Source of the DNA: Prevotella sp. UBA2456
GTDB taxonomy: Bacteria; Bacteroidota; Bacteroidia; Bacteroidales; Bacteroidaceae
Assembly: GCA_002342415.1 (NCBI GenBank)
Contig: DDPY01000024.1
Span: 1 to 64,000, forward strand
Length of the DNA: 64,000 nt
Reading direction: 5' to 3'
Part shown: piece after piece, positions 52,369-61,376 of the stretch
Position numbering within the stretch: position 1 is the stretch's first letter
Layout of the letters: each line of letters opens with the position of its first letter
The notes under the pieces: generated by a model
Database searches by the model: none
Told to the model about the DNA's origin: nothing
What the model saw: the letters and a program-made list of their open reading frames with translations, nothing else
Translations under genes and position numbers: made by a program

Positions 52369-54072
52369 ATGAAACTCAATAAATTCAAAGCAATGGTCAT
52401 GGCTTCAGCCGTGCTGATGGCTGCCGGCCTGGCCTCCTGCTCGGACGACCTGAACAAGGGCAACATTGACCCGACGGTTCAGGCTGAGCCCGATGTCACT
52501 GCGCTCTACAGCAAGTGCTATGCCAGCCTCATTCTGGAGGGCATGGACGGCAAAGCCGACTTCAGCGTGGACGATGCCGGTAAATCGACGCTCCTGCGTA
52601 ACATCTTTAATGCCAATGTGTTGTCTACCGACGAGGGCATCTGCTGGTGGACGGACGGCGGACTGGAAGACTACGGCAACAACTCGACCAACTCGAGCAG
52701 CGATGCCATCCGCTACCTCTACTACCGTCTGATAATGAATGTCAGCTATTGTAACCACTATCTGGAGTTAAGTGCTGCCCAGGCCGACCCGACAAAGTTG
52801 GCCGAGGTGCGCTTCATCCGTGCCTACCTGTACTTCCAGCTGCTTGACCTCTTTGGCGACCCGACGTTCATTCCCGCCGTGTCTACAGCTATGCCCCGCC
52901 AGGCCCACGAATACAATACCGCCTATGACGCCTCCAAAGAGTATAGCCGCAGCGAGCTGCTGGCCATGGGCCGTGAGTTCCTGTTCAACTGGGTGGTGGA
53001 GGAACTGAAGACTGCCGAGGCAGACCTGATGAGTCCGCAGCCCAAGACCGATACTGATGCCGACTATGGTCGTGTGGACAAGGCTGCCGCCTGGCTCATG
53101 CTCAGCCGCCTGTATCTGAACGCTGGTACTTATCTGAACAACAACGGACAGGACAACCCCCACTGGAGCGAAGCCTTGCAGTATGCCGAGCAGGTCATCA
53201 ATTCGGGCTACCAGCTGTTTGATGACAGCAAGATGTCGGCACAGGCCAAGGCTAACGGTCTGAAGCCCTACGACCTGCTGTTCATGGGCGACAACGGCTC
53301 GAACGGTGCCTCCTGCGAGGCTATCTTCCCCCTGCTTCAGGACGGTAAGGTCACCAAGGCATGGGGTGGCTCCATGTTCTTCGTAGCCGCCATGTGGAAT
53401 GCGAAGATGGCTACCGTCACCGGACAGACTGCCGCCACGACGCAGAACACGTGGGCCGGCATGCGCTGCCGTCCGCAGCTGCTGGAGAAGTTTACCAGCA
53501 ACCCTGCTTCGTTTGTTGACAAGACGGCTGCCGAGATACGCACCATCGCAAACGACGACCGTGCTATCTTCTGGGGTGTGGGCCACACGCTCAGCGTATT
53601 CCCCAACTCCGAGTTCTCGCACGGCATCACGACACCGAAATGGAACAACAACTACTCTAACGGCGGTACACCGCACGACAACGAGAATGTCGACATTGAC
53701 TTCTTCCTGCTGCGCGTCGCCGAGGCTTATCTGAACGCTGCCGAGGCTGCCCTGCACACGGGTGATGCCGGCAAGGCCAAGAGCTATATGGACCGTCTGC
53801 GTGCCCGTGCCCATGCCAGCGCCCGCGCTAACTACACTTTGGACGACGTGCTCGACGAGCGTGCCCGCGAGATGTACTTCGAGGGTGTCCGCCGTACGGA
53901 CCTCATCCGCTACAACTACTTCGGCGGCATCGGCGTGCAGTATGGCTGGGAAGGCAAGGGTGGCAATAGCAACTACACAGGTGCTGCCTTCGAGAAGTAC
54001 AAGAATGTCTATCCCATTCCCTCTGCCGAGGTCATGGCCAACTCTAACATCGTCCAGATAGAGGGCTATTAA
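52369..54072 (+). CDS. susD: SusD-family starch-binding lipoprotein
   Basis: A 567-residue SusD homologue. Lipobox LASC puts Cys24 at the mature end, followed by SDDLNKGNIDP. AEVRFIRAYLYFQLLDLFGDP (helix of the TPR-like core, residues 145-165), YGRVDKAAAWLMLSRLYLNA and the C-terminal LLRVAEAYLNAAEAA and DERAREMYFEGVRRTDLIRY are typical. It caps the SusC channel and binds maltodextrin helices. It lies 31 bases after susC and 49 before the SusE-like gene. Confidence 0.94.
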   Translation: MKLNKFKAMVMASAVLMAAGLASCSDDLNKGNIDPTVQAEPDVTALYSKCYASLILEGMDGKADFSVDDAGKSTLLRNIFNANVLSTDEGICWWTDGGLEDYGNNSTNSSSDAIRYLYYRLIMNVSYCNHYLELSAAQADPTKLAEVRFIRAYLYFQLLDLFGDPTFIPAVSTAMPRQAHEYNTAYDASKEYSRSELLAMGREFLFNWVVEELKTAEADLMSPQPKTDTDADYGRVDKAAAWLMLSRLYLNAGTYLNNNGQDNPHWSEALQYAEQVINSGYQLFDDSKMSAQAKANGLKPYDLLFMGDNGSNGASCEAIFPLLQDGKVTKAWGGSMFFVAAMWNAKMATVTGQTAATTQNTWAGMRCRPQLLEKFTSNPASFVDKTAAEIRTIANDDRAIFWGVGHTLSVFPNSEFSHGITTPKWNNNYSNGGTPHDNENVDIDFFLLRVAEAYLNAAEAALHTGDAGKAKSYMDRLRARAHASARANYTLDDVLDERAREMYFEGVRRTDLIRYNYFGGIGVQYGWEGKGGNSNYTGAAFEKYKNVYPIPSAEVMANSNIVQIEGY

Positions 54073-54121
54073 TACTACAAGAGAACAACAACATCCCCAA
54101 ACGAATAATAAGAAACGCAAT

Positions 54122-55339
54122 ATGAAGAACAGACTATTGCTTGGCGCACTGCTCATAGGCACCGCCAGCTTATTCACCGCATGTAAGGACGACAACGACT
54201 CGAACCCCACGCTGATGCAGCCCAAGGAGTTTATGCTGAACACGCCGGCCTATGTCAATGAGACGGTAGATCTGGCCCAGACCAGCGAGATACTGTTGTC
54301 GTGGTCGCAACCACAGTACACGGCCGGCAACGCTCCGCTGCAGGTGACCTACGAGATACAGGTGTCGCCCGACAACGAGTTTAATGTGTCTACCGACGAG
54401 GCCGCTGCCGATGAGAGCGGTGCCACGGTGGCCGACTATGCTGCCATGGCCCGCACGACAACCGAATGTACCTACAAGCTGTTGTCGGCCGACCTGGACA
54501 AGGCGCTGGTACAGATCAAGAAGTGGAAGAAGGATGAGGTGCCCCAGGAGCAGATTGCCTACCTGCGCATCCATGCCTTCATCGACGAGAACGGCACACG
54601 GCTGAACAGCGTTGTGTCGAATAGCATCGAGCTGAAGTTCAACCCCTACTACATCGAGCTGAAGGATGCCACACCCATCATGTGGTATCTCGTGGGCAAC
54701 AACATTCTCGACGGTGCATGGAGCAATGCCCCTGGTGTGAGCTCGCTGCCTATGTTCGTCAGTGCCGACTATGCCTACGACAAGGCTACGGGTGCCGGCG
54801 AGATTACCTACTTGAACTACTTCACCACTGACGGCTGGAAGATTCAGCCCCAGGACTTCAACTGGGACCTCGGCTTCATGAGTGGTGGCTCGGCCAACAC
54901 GGCCGTCTTCCGCGACGGTGCCGCTGATGCCGGCAACATCTGGTGCGAGCCCGAGGGATACTACCTCGTGACCGTCAACACAGGCACCAACGAGTGTGCT
55001 ATTGTCAAGCAGGACATCGCTCCCACCGACTACGGCCAGATATGCATCACGGGCAGTTTCAACGGCTGGGCTGACCAGAACATGACTCCGGCCAACAAGG
55101 CTGGCGAGAACCACGTATGGGTGTACACGCTGACCGTGGCCGAGGGTACTGTCGAGCAGGTGAAGTTCAAGATTGCCGGCTCGTGGGACACCAACTGGGG
55201 CTTCGGAGCCGATGACGGTGAGGTGAACACCTGCGGTGTGGCCACCGGTGGCGGCAAGAACATCGGTGTGGCCGAAGGCACGTGGATTATCGTATTCAAT
55301 GACATCACGGGCGAGTTCAGCATGCTGGCCCAAGAGTAG
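54122..55339 (+). CDS. susE: SusE-like outer-surface starch-binding lipoprotein
   Basis: A 405-residue lipoprotein with lipobox LFTAC (Cys21) and an acidic KDDNDSNP linker for surface display. The SusE N-terminal Ig-like domain (FMLNTPAYVNETVDLAQTSE, ILLSWSQPQYT) is followed by binding modules of the SusE/SusF (CBM58-like) type, the last with ICITGSFNGWADQNMT and VKFKIAGSWDTNWG, whose Trp residues would stack on glucose rings. It binds starch and tunes product size at the surface. It follows susD by 49 bases and precedes the SusF-like gene by 31. Confidence 0.85.
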   Translation: MKNRLLLGALLIGTASLFTACKDDNDSNPTLMQPKEFMLNTPAYVNETVDLAQTSEILLSWSQPQYTAGNAPLQVTYEIQVSPDNEFNVSTDEAAADESGATVADYAAMARTTTECTYKLLSADLDKALVQIKKWKKDEVPQEQIAYLRIHAFIDENGTRLNSVVSNSIELKFNPYYIELKDATPIMWYLVGNNILDGAWSNAPGVSSLPMFVSADYAYDKATGAGEITYLNYFTTDGWKIQPQDFNWDLGFMSGGSANTAVFRDGAADAGNIWCEPEGYYLVTVNTGTNECAIVKQDIAPTDYGQICITGSFNGWADQNMTPANKAGENHVWVYTLTVAEGTVEQVKFKIAGSWDTNWGFGADDGEVNTCGVATGGGKNIGVAEGTWIIVFNDITGEFSMLAQE

Positions 55340-55370
55340 TTTAACGTAAACCATTAACAGCGCATAGATT

Positions 55371-56810
55371 ATGAAAAAGACAATAGTATTAGGCATGGCC
55401 CTGGTGGCAGCACTCGCTTCCTGCACTCAGGACTATAAGGACTGGAGCAGCCCACAGAGCAACACGGCCAGCGAGGCCGCCGAGAAGCTCACGATGACGG
55501 TGCAGCCCACTCTGAGCAGCATTCTCTTTGCCGACGACAACGGCGAGTCGGTGCAGCTCTTTACCACCAACCTTGCAGAGGGGCAGGTCGGCAACTACCA
55601 GCTCGACATTGCGGGCACCGAGAGCGAACAGACGGTGGAGCTGACGGCAACACCCGACGGCATGGTCGCTACCAGTCAGCTGGCGGAGGCCGTGAGCACC
55701 ATCTATGGCAAGCGCCCCGTGGAGCGTAAGCTGTACATCACCGTGTCGGCCAATGTCAAGGTGACTACCGCCGACGGCGTGGTCAGCGTGCAGCGCGTGG
55801 CCAGTCCCTTCGAACTGAAGGCCACCCCCGATGCACCGTTTATCGACTCAGGCTACTGGCTGACGGGCGACTTCGCCGGCTGGAACAAGGAGGGAGCACT
55901 GCCCTTCACCCATGTTGGCAGCGGCGACATCTACGAGAACCCGGAATTCCAGATAGTGTTCGAGACCACGGCAGCCGACCAGTACTGGAAGATTATCCCC
56001 AACGGCAACTACGAGGGCGACTTCTGGGCTGAGAGTGTGACCGGCGTGGTGGGCACCACCGTCGACGGCGACACCAGCACCGAGGGTAACCTGACCACCA
56101 CGAGTCCGCAGGCCGGCAAGATAGCCGAGCCAGGCATCTACCGCATGACCATCAACATGATGAACTACACATATACCATCGAGAAGCAGGAGTACAAGCC
56201 TTACATCTACTTCATCGGAGCTACCGATGGCTGGAACAACGACGAGCCTAACCGTCAGCGGCTGGCACTCACCGACGATAGCGGCATCTATACCGGCTAT
56301 CTCTATTGTGCCGACCCGAATGGCTGGGGCAACGAGTTCAAGTTCCAGAAGACTCCCGGTGACTGGGGTACTGAGGTGAACTTCGGCATGATGACCGGCG
56401 GTGTCACGGGCGACTTCACCGAGGGTGGTGGCGGCAACTTCAAGGCTACGGCCGGCGAGAGTGTCTACTATGTCACGCTCGATATGGCTGCCATGTCTAT
56501 CAGTGCCGTCAAGGTAGAGAAGATGGGTATCATCGGCGACTTCAACGGCTGGGGCGGCGATGTGGAGATGACATGGAATGCCACCGACTACTGCTTCGAG
56601 GCTACTAATGCCGGTGTCAATGCCAATGGCTGGAAGTTCCGCCTGAATGGTGGCTGGGACATCAACCTCGGTGCCAACGACAGCGTAGAGCCTTCGACGA
56701 ATGTCGGCGACCTCGTGGCCAATGGCAAGAACCTGGGTGTTGTGGGCAACACCATCAAGCTCTATCCCACCCGCAAGGGCACTGACAACATCTACTGTAC
56801 GGTAGAGTAG
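55371..56810 (+). CDS. susF: SusF-like outer-surface starch-binding lipoprotein
   Basis: A 479-residue lipoprotein with lipobox ALASC (Cys17) and TQDYKDWSSPQ. The N-terminal Ig-like domain is followed by three SusF-type starch-binding modules, starting near residues 162 (YWLTGDFAGWNKEGALPFTH), 281 (IYFIGATDGWNNDEPN) and 386 (GIIGDFNGWGGDVEMTWN), each with the DGW/NGW aromatic patch. It is the last gene of the susC-D-E-F operon; a dense inverted-repeat region and a strong terminator follow. No amylase gene (SusG) follows, unlike in the classic locus. Confidence 0.85.
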   Translation: MKKTIVLGMALVAALASCTQDYKDWSSPQSNTASEAAEKLTMTVQPTLSSILFADDNGESVQLFTTNLAEGQVGNYQLDIAGTESEQTVELTATPDGMVATSQLAEAVSTIYGKRPVERKLYITVSANVKVTTADGVVSVQRVASPFELKATPDAPFIDSGYWLTGDFAGWNKEGALPFTHVGSGDIYENPEFQIVFETTAADQYWKIIPNGNYEGDFWAESVTGVVGTTVDGDTSTEGNLTTTSPQAGKIAEPGIYRMTINMMNYTYTIEKQEYKPYIYFIGATDGWNNDEPNRQRLALTDDSGIYTGYLYCADPNGWGNEFKFQKTPGDWGTEVNFGMMTGGVTGDFTEGGGGNFKATAGESVYYVTLDMAAMSISAVKVEKMGIIGDFNGWGGDVEMTWNATDYCFEATNAGVNANGWKFRLNGGWDINLGANDSVEPSTNVGDLVANGKNLGVVGNTIKLYPTRKGTDNIYCTVE

Positions 56811-56945
56811 TCTTTAGCCAGCCTTTAGCCAGCCTTTAGCCTGCTTTCACCCTGCTTTCACCCTGCTTACTGCCTGCTTCTAGGCATACTCTTGAGTAAG
56901 GCAGTAAGCAGGCTAAAAGCAGGCTAAAAGGAGCCTAAAGGCTTT
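56811..56945. repeat. Inverted repeat built of short tandem units after susF
   Basis: The left arm (56813-56874) contains repeated CCTTTAGCCAG and CTGCTTTCACC units; the right arm (56900-56942) contains AAGCAGGCTAA units and is the reverse complement of the left apart from scattered changes. A 25-base loop separates them. It could form a very long hairpin in the susF 3' untranslated region. The design, arrays of 10-11-base units in inverted orientation, resembles the ends of the VapE element though the sequence differs. Confidence 0.7.
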
Positions 56946-56974
56946 CTGAAGGCCGATTGTAGGATTACATTATC

Positions 56975-57009
56975 CGGCAGGCATCCAACACGATGCCTGC
57001 CGTTTTTTT
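56975..57009 (+). terminator. Terminator of the susC-D-E-F operon
   Basis: CGGCAGGCATC and GATGCCTGCCG form a perfect 11-base stem with a six-base loop, followed by eight T. It ends the operon before the next promoter at 57052. Confidence 0.9.
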
Positions 57010-57051
57010 TAAAAAATGTGGAAAAAAGTATGAATATTAAAAAATAATTCT

Positions 57052-57059
57052 TATCTTTG
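57052..57059 (+). promoter_or_regulatory. -7 box of the first LruC-like lipoprotein gene
   Basis: TATCTTTG, about 41 bases before ATG 57100. No good -33 element is seen. Confidence 0.5.
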
Positions 57060-57099
57060 CAGCAGAATTTCGAAATTTATAACCTAATTGAGCTCAAAA

Positions 57100-59820
57100 A
57101 TGAAGAAGAAGTATTTGATGAACGGCTTGGCTGTGATGGCTGTTGGCCTGTTTGCCGCAAGCTGTTCTAAGGATGTTGAATTGAGCAGGACCGACATTGT
57201 GTCTAATGCCGAGTCTGCTTTGGGTGTGAAGATTGCCGCTAATCAAGACTGGAACATGATTAACAATGTGACAGCTCGCATTACGGTGAATCTTGGTACG
57301 GGTGAGGACTATACCCTCTATGTTTACGACAAGAGTCCTTTCGACAACAACGATGCTGTCTATTTCACTAAGCAGACGGTGAAGGATGCCTCCATCACAG
57401 AGGTCTCGCTCTCGCTGCCTTCCTATCTCAAAGAGGTGTATGTCTCCGTGTTCGACAGCAAGGGAGCCAGTGTCTCCAGGAAAGTAGCGGTTAACGATGG
57501 AGTTGTTCTAACTGTCTTTGGATCAGCATTGCCTGATTCTTATAACATCACTCGCAGTACCACACGTGGTAATGCTGGTATCAACTATACTCCCACTGAC
57601 GGAACCCATAATGCCAATGCCAATGAGTGGGCAGACCCTCAGAAGTCGTATGGCGGCTGGATAGTTCCCGACACCTTGACTGCTGGTCAGAAGGAGCGTG
57701 TCCGGAAATACTTCCAAGCCAATCCCAATTTGGGTCATGAGGATCCGCAGTGGCGTCATTTCTTTGTCCAGCAGGTGTATAAGGGCGGTACGGCGCAAGA
57801 GGGAGTTTCTCCAGAGAATATCGCTGCTGCTGACGGTCAGAACGTCTATAACAGCGACAAAATGAATGAGTTGTCCGTTGGCGAGGCAAATATACATATC
57901 AATAACTTCAATGGCGGCAGCTATGGAAATAATGGACTGGCATATACCAATGTGCTGGATTCTGGCTATACGGCCAACGATGCTGCTCAGCATAGTCACA
58001 AGGACCAGATTATGCTGATGGTGAACATCGACGATACTTCGTGCTTTGGCTATAAAGAGTCGGGTTCAGGTGCACAAATCAATGACAAGTGGGCTTTGGT
58101 GTCAGCATCCGATATTGATACATGGGCTGCCTCTAATGGCAATCCTGGAGCGGCTGTTGTCGACAGGTGGAACCGTTCGTTCCTCGGCTTCGACCATGCG
58201 TTGAAATATGAAAAGATAGAGGATGCGTATGTCAAAGACAATGGACAAGTCCAGTATGTAAAGATAAACCAAGTTGCAGGCAATGCGCCTCAGTATGTCT
58301 GGGATGGTGAGAAGGTGCTGAAAATAAGTACCTCGAATAATGCTTCCCGCCGTGCAAAAGCTAACCGAAGAGCAGAAGGTACATCAGTGAATTTTTGGAG
58401 TGGAAATCAGGAAATTTTAAACAATGGTGTTGTAACTGCTACTTTTTCTGATGCTGCAAAGGCCTTGCTTGTACCAGGGTACTATCTTGGTGTAGATTTT
58501 TCTGTAGCAACAAAATGGCCTAACGGGGAAGATTGTAATAGCTGGGGAATAGAGTTTTTAAATTCATGGTATCAGAATATTGGTTCTGGTGTAGTTAGTC
58601 TTAATGCCAATTCAACGAATATGCAGATACAACTTACACAAGACTTTATTGATCATATACACGATTTCCACGATTTCCAAGTTCTTGTTAGAGCGACTTC
58701 GGGTCCTGTTACTGTCAAGCGTATATATGTAAGTACATATTCACAGGCAAATGGTGGTGGCTCGGGCACTGAGCAGGGAGGCACTGAACAAGGTGGCGGC
58801 GAACAGGGCAATACTGAGCAAGGAGGAAACGAGCAGGGCAACACCGAGCAAGGTGGCAACGAACAAGGTGGCTCTGAGCAAGGCGGCAATGAACAGGGTA
58901 ATACTCAGAGTGAAGAAGAATATGAGATTTACGACAGTGAGTATATTATCGTGGATGGTGAGATGATTCCTTACTTGGTTTCAAATACAAGCCAGTTTGC
59001 CGGAGTTCCTCTTACCCATGCAGATTCGGTAATTACTGATTCAAACATGAAAATTTCGAAAGAGGGTAAAGATTGTCTTAATCTTCCAAAGTTTGCAGCT
59101 GCTGTCAGGGGAGGCTATTTGCCTGTCAACGGAAGTGCACTCAAAACTTGGGTGAAGTTCAAGGAGAGCGACGGCTATTACAGCGACTGGATTGTTACCA
59201 TCACCAAGGCCAAGAGACTTGAAGGTGAGACGGAAACACATAGCGATCCCCCTGTGGTTGAGCCTACTCCGCAGATTTATACCTATGCCTTCGAGGATAC
59301 GTATATGGGCGACTACGACCTGAACGATGTCGTGCTGCAGGTGTGGAAAGAGAGCGATACTAAGTTGATGATTCGCCTCTGTGCTACGGGTGCCAGCAAG
59401 TCGCTCTATGTCTACTACGGGGACGAAGAATTGTTCTCGGGTACTGAGGTTCACGACCTCTTAGGAGGTTCGCGGGGTAAGTTTATCAATACCGGTGCTT
59501 CTGGTGCGGGTGATAAGTTCCAGACCCGTGATTATTTCGAGACCTTTATGACAGGCAACTTTACTAACTTTGACTTCTCTACGGCTGGATTCAATATCCG
59601 CTGGGGAAATAAGACAGAGGCAGAGAGCATCTGGCTGACCACACGCAGCGAAAGTCCTATTGGTGAGGCTCCCTATGCGGTATGTATTCCCAAGGCATGG
59701 TCGTGGCCGTTGGAGTGGGTTAAGGTAAGTGATGCCTATTCTGGATTCAGCAGCTATGCTGCCCACCCATCGCCGGAAGACGACTGGTATCAGCGTTCTA
59801 CTGCCGGAAAGACCTATTAG
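57100..59820 (+). CDS. Large LruC/DUF4842-like surface lipoprotein with EQGG repeat
   Basis: About 906 residues. Lipoprotein signal MKKKYLMNGLAVMAVGLFAA with lipobox ASC. The N-terminal region has the NQDWNM motif shared with the neighbours, then repeated beta-rich domains. Residues about 425-550 come from a clearly more AT-rich stretch (58380-58740) and form a sandwich-like domain ending IYVSTYS; residues 555-605 are a hydrophilic EQGGNEQGN repeat that looks like a flexible linker. The C-terminal 220 residues carry YAFEDTYMGDYDLNDVVLQV and PYAVCIPKAWSWPLEWVKVS, the hallmark of LruC/DUF4842 domains, whose D-x-D-x-N-D loop probably binds Ca. The function is not known; a surface adhesin or glycan-binding role is plausible. 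A TTG at 57088 is in frame but ATG 57100 gives the proper signal peptide. Confidence 0.75.
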   Translation: MKKKYLMNGLAVMAVGLFAASCSKDVELSRTDIVSNAESALGVKIAANQDWNMINNVTARITVNLGTGEDYTLYVYDKSPFDNNDAVYFTKQTVKDASITEVSLSLPSYLKEVYVSVFDSKGASVSRKVAVNDGVVLTVFGSALPDSYNITRSTTRGNAGINYTPTDGTHNANANEWADPQKSYGGWIVPDTLTAGQKERVRKYFQANPNLGHEDPQWRHFFVQQVYKGGTAQEGVSPENIAAADGQNVYNSDKMNELSVGEANIHINNFNGGSYGNNGLAYTNVLDSGYTANDAAQHSHKDQIMLMVNIDDTSCFGYKESGSGAQINDKWALVSASDIDTWAASNGNPGAAVVDRWNRSFLGFDHALKYEKIEDAYVKDNGQVQYVKINQVAGNAPQYVWDGEKVLKISTSNNASRRAKANRRAEGTSVNFWSGNQEILNNGVVTATFSDAAKALLVPGYYLGVDFSVATKWPNGEDCNSWGIEFLNSWYQNIGSGVVSLNANSTNMQIQLTQDFIDHIHDFHDFQVLVRATSGPVTVKRIYVSTYSQANGGGSGTEQGGTEQGGGEQGNTEQGGNEQGNTEQGGNEQGGSEQGGNEQGNTQSEEEYEIYDSEYIIVDGEMIPYLVSNTSQFAGVPLTHADSVITDSNMKISKEGKDCLNLPKFAAAVRGGYLPVNGSALKTWVKFKESDGYYSDWIVTITKAKRLEGETETHSDPPVVEPTPQIYTYAFEDTYMGDYDLNDVVLQVWKESDTKLMIRLCATGASKSLYVYYGDEELFSGTEVHDLLGGSRGKFINTGASGAGDKFQTRDYFETFMTGNFTNFDFSTAGFNIRWGNKTEAESIWLTTRSESPIGEAPYAVCIPKAWSWPLEWVKVSDAYSGFSSYAAHPSPEDDWYQRSTAGKTY
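58750..58912 (+). repeat. Low-complexity repeat encoding EQGG units
   Basis: About ten imperfect 12-15-base units based on GAGCAAGGTGGC encode EQGG, NEQGN and TEQGG. Such a stretch can expand or contract in frame and change the length of the linker between the AT-rich domain and the LruC domain. Confidence 0.75.
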
Positions 59821-59851
59821 GAAATAATTTCAAATACTTCTGTAAACTAAC

Positions 59852-59893
59852 AAGCGAGAGGGATGTCTGCGTGATGCAAACATCCCTCTTTTA
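59852..59893. terminator. Bidirectional terminator between convergent lipoprotein genes
   Basis: AGAGGGATGT and ACATCCCTCT form a 10-base stem, with T-rich sequence on the right (TTTTATTT); the left flank is less A-rich. It serves the plus-strand gene ending at 59820 and perhaps the minus-strand gene ending at 59916. Confidence 0.7.
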
Positions 59894-59915
59894 TTTCTCT
59901 CCTTTCTCCTTTCTT

Positions 59916-61184
59916 TCAATACACCAATGATGGCACGTTGAGTGTCTCATACCAGTTGCGGGCTTGGGTGTGGTTTTGCATCCAGGTGGTGAAGCCTGTA
60001 TAAGGGCCGAAGATTTCGCCCGTGGTGCTGTTGAAACTGCTCAGCGAGATGCCCTGTCGGCAATAGCGGAAGTCGCTCTTGGGTATCACCAGCGACCAGC
60101 TGATGGGATAGTCGTAGGCGCGGATGTTGGTATCCATGTCTGAGATCAGCATCTCGAAGCGGTGAGGAAAGGTATGTACCTCCCAATAGCCTGTATTGTA
60201 TTCGTGGATGATAAAGGGGTCTATATGGTCGAAACAGAAATTGCGGGCCACCTCGGAGGAGTTGAAGGTGATGCGGTAGGTACGCGTCACGGGGTCTACG
60301 ATGGCACTGTAGTTTTCTGCTACCTCGTGGCTGGTGTTATAGCGTATCACGGCAATGTCGCCCCACTCGTCGGTATTTCTGGCCAATGCATATTGGGCAC
60401 ACTCAAACAGTCGGATGACGGCATTGCCGTTATGGCCGCGCTGCAGCGTGCTCTTGTTGGTGATGAACATCGGGTCTATGGGATAGCCCTCGTCCATTGC
60501 CTTGCCCCCCACTATCTCCACCTTCGAGATGGCACTATAGGGGATGCCTGCCAACTGGATGGCAGCAGCATACAGTTCACCGGCTCCGCAGGCGTCGAGC
60601 GTCACCGTCAGGTCTACGATGTATGCGTTGCCAGGATTGGGCATGCTCTTGCTGATGCGCAGCACCATATCGTTGTAGTCGAAGTCATCGGGCGAGGGGA
60701 AGGTGCTCTCGTAGAGATAGGTAAAGGTCTGGGCTATGGGGCTGGTCAGCGAGCTGCCCTTTGTCAGCAGGCTGCTGAGCAGGTCGATTTGCTCTGTACC
60801 ATACTGGAATGGCATTGCGCCCAGATAGCTGCCTTCGTTGTCGAGGGCGGCGATATAGACGGTCGACTGGGTGATGGGAATGGTATAGGCCAGCGTGGCA
60901 TGATTGCCGTAGCAGACACCCTCGGCGGCTATCTCGGGCTTTGTAGTACCGTAGGGGTTGGCCGTCAGCACCTGTACGCTGTAAATCTTCTCTTCCGAGG
61001 TGTTGATAGTGATGGTGTCGCTCTTGGTCAGGCACCAGTCATGGTCAGGGTCGGCATTGTCTATCATAAACTGTGTGTCTACCGATCCTTGATACACCTT
61101 CTGGTCGAACTGGTCTTTCTTGCATCCCGTCATAGCTGTCAGCGCGAAGGCTGCTACAGCGATTGTCATCTTGTTGATCTTCAT
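59916..61184 (-). CDS. DUF4842/LruC-type lipoprotein
   Basis: A 422-residue lipoprotein: signal MKINKMTIAVAAFALTAMTG with Cys21 and a KKDQ follow-on. The N-terminal domain (residues 25-130) contains DHDWCLTKSDTITI, the counterpart of the NQDWGF segment in the neighbours. Residues 150-400 form a LruC/DUF4842 domain: YESTFPSPDDFDYNDMVLRI with the putative Ca-binding D-x-D-x-N-D loop, an internal AYDYPISWSLVIPKSDFRY and the closing GFTTWMQNHTQARNWYETLN. It is the only one of the group on the minus strand. The function is unknown. A third, related gene starts divergently 190 bases away. Confidence 0.8.
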   Translation of the reverse strand: MKINKMTIAVAAFALTAMTGCKKDQFDQKVYQGSVDTQFMIDNADPDHDWCLTKSDTITINTSEEKIYSVQVLTANPYGTTKPEIAAEGVCYGNHATLAYTIPITQSTVYIAALDNEGSYLGAMPFQYGTEQIDLLSSLLTKGSSLTSPIAQTFTYLYESTFPSPDDFDYNDMVLRISKSMPNPGNAYIVDLTVTLDACGAGELYAAAIQLAGIPYSAISKVEIVGGKAMDEGYPIDPMFITNKSTLQRGHNGNAVIRLFECAQYALARNTDEWGDIAVIRYNTSHEVAENYSAIVDPVTRTYRITFNSSEVARNFCFDHIDPFIIHEYNTGYWEVHTFPHRFEMLISDMDTNIRAYDYPISWSLVIPKSDFRYCRQGISLSSFNSTTGEIFGPYTGFTTWMQNHTQARNWYETLNVPSLVY

Positions 61185-61242
61185 ATTTCTATTATTTAAT
61201 TGGCTGTAAAATTACAAAAACCCTTCGAAAGATGATGATTGT

Positions 61243-61256
61243 CGTAAACGTTTTCA
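61243..61256. promoter_or_regulatory. LacI-like palindrome upstream of the third lipoprotein gene
   Basis: CGTAAACGTTTTC shares the AAACGTTT core of the starch-locus operator. A related inverse copy, AACGTTTACG, is found at 62890-62899 upstream of the fourth gene. Both sit 55-70 bases before a TATCTTTG box, so they may be sites for a LacI-family protein. Confidence 0.4.
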
Positions 61257-61287
61257 TTAAATTTTTAAAAAAATTAACGGCTATCTG

Positions 61288-61317
61288 TTGATTTATCGAA
61301 AAAAATAACTATCTTTG
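61288..61317 (+). promoter_or_regulatory. Promoter of the third LruC-like lipoprotein gene
   Basis: TTG (61288-61290), 19 bases, then TATCTTTG (61310-61317): full Bacteroidota consensus, about 54 bases ahead of the predicted transcript start to ATG 61377. Confidence 0.7.
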
Positions 61318-61376
61318 CCACACTATTAAGTCGGCATGTAAAGAATCACTAACTAATATTTAAGCGTTACAAAACA

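Noticed and set aside
52768..54243. 491-codon antisense frame over the starch SusD gene
   Set aside because: It is the mirror of a GC-rich gene; the SusD frame has lipobox and family motifs throughout.
54170..55426. 418-codon antisense frame over the SusE-like gene
   Set aside because: Mirror frame without any recognisable motif; it crosses from one real gene into the next.
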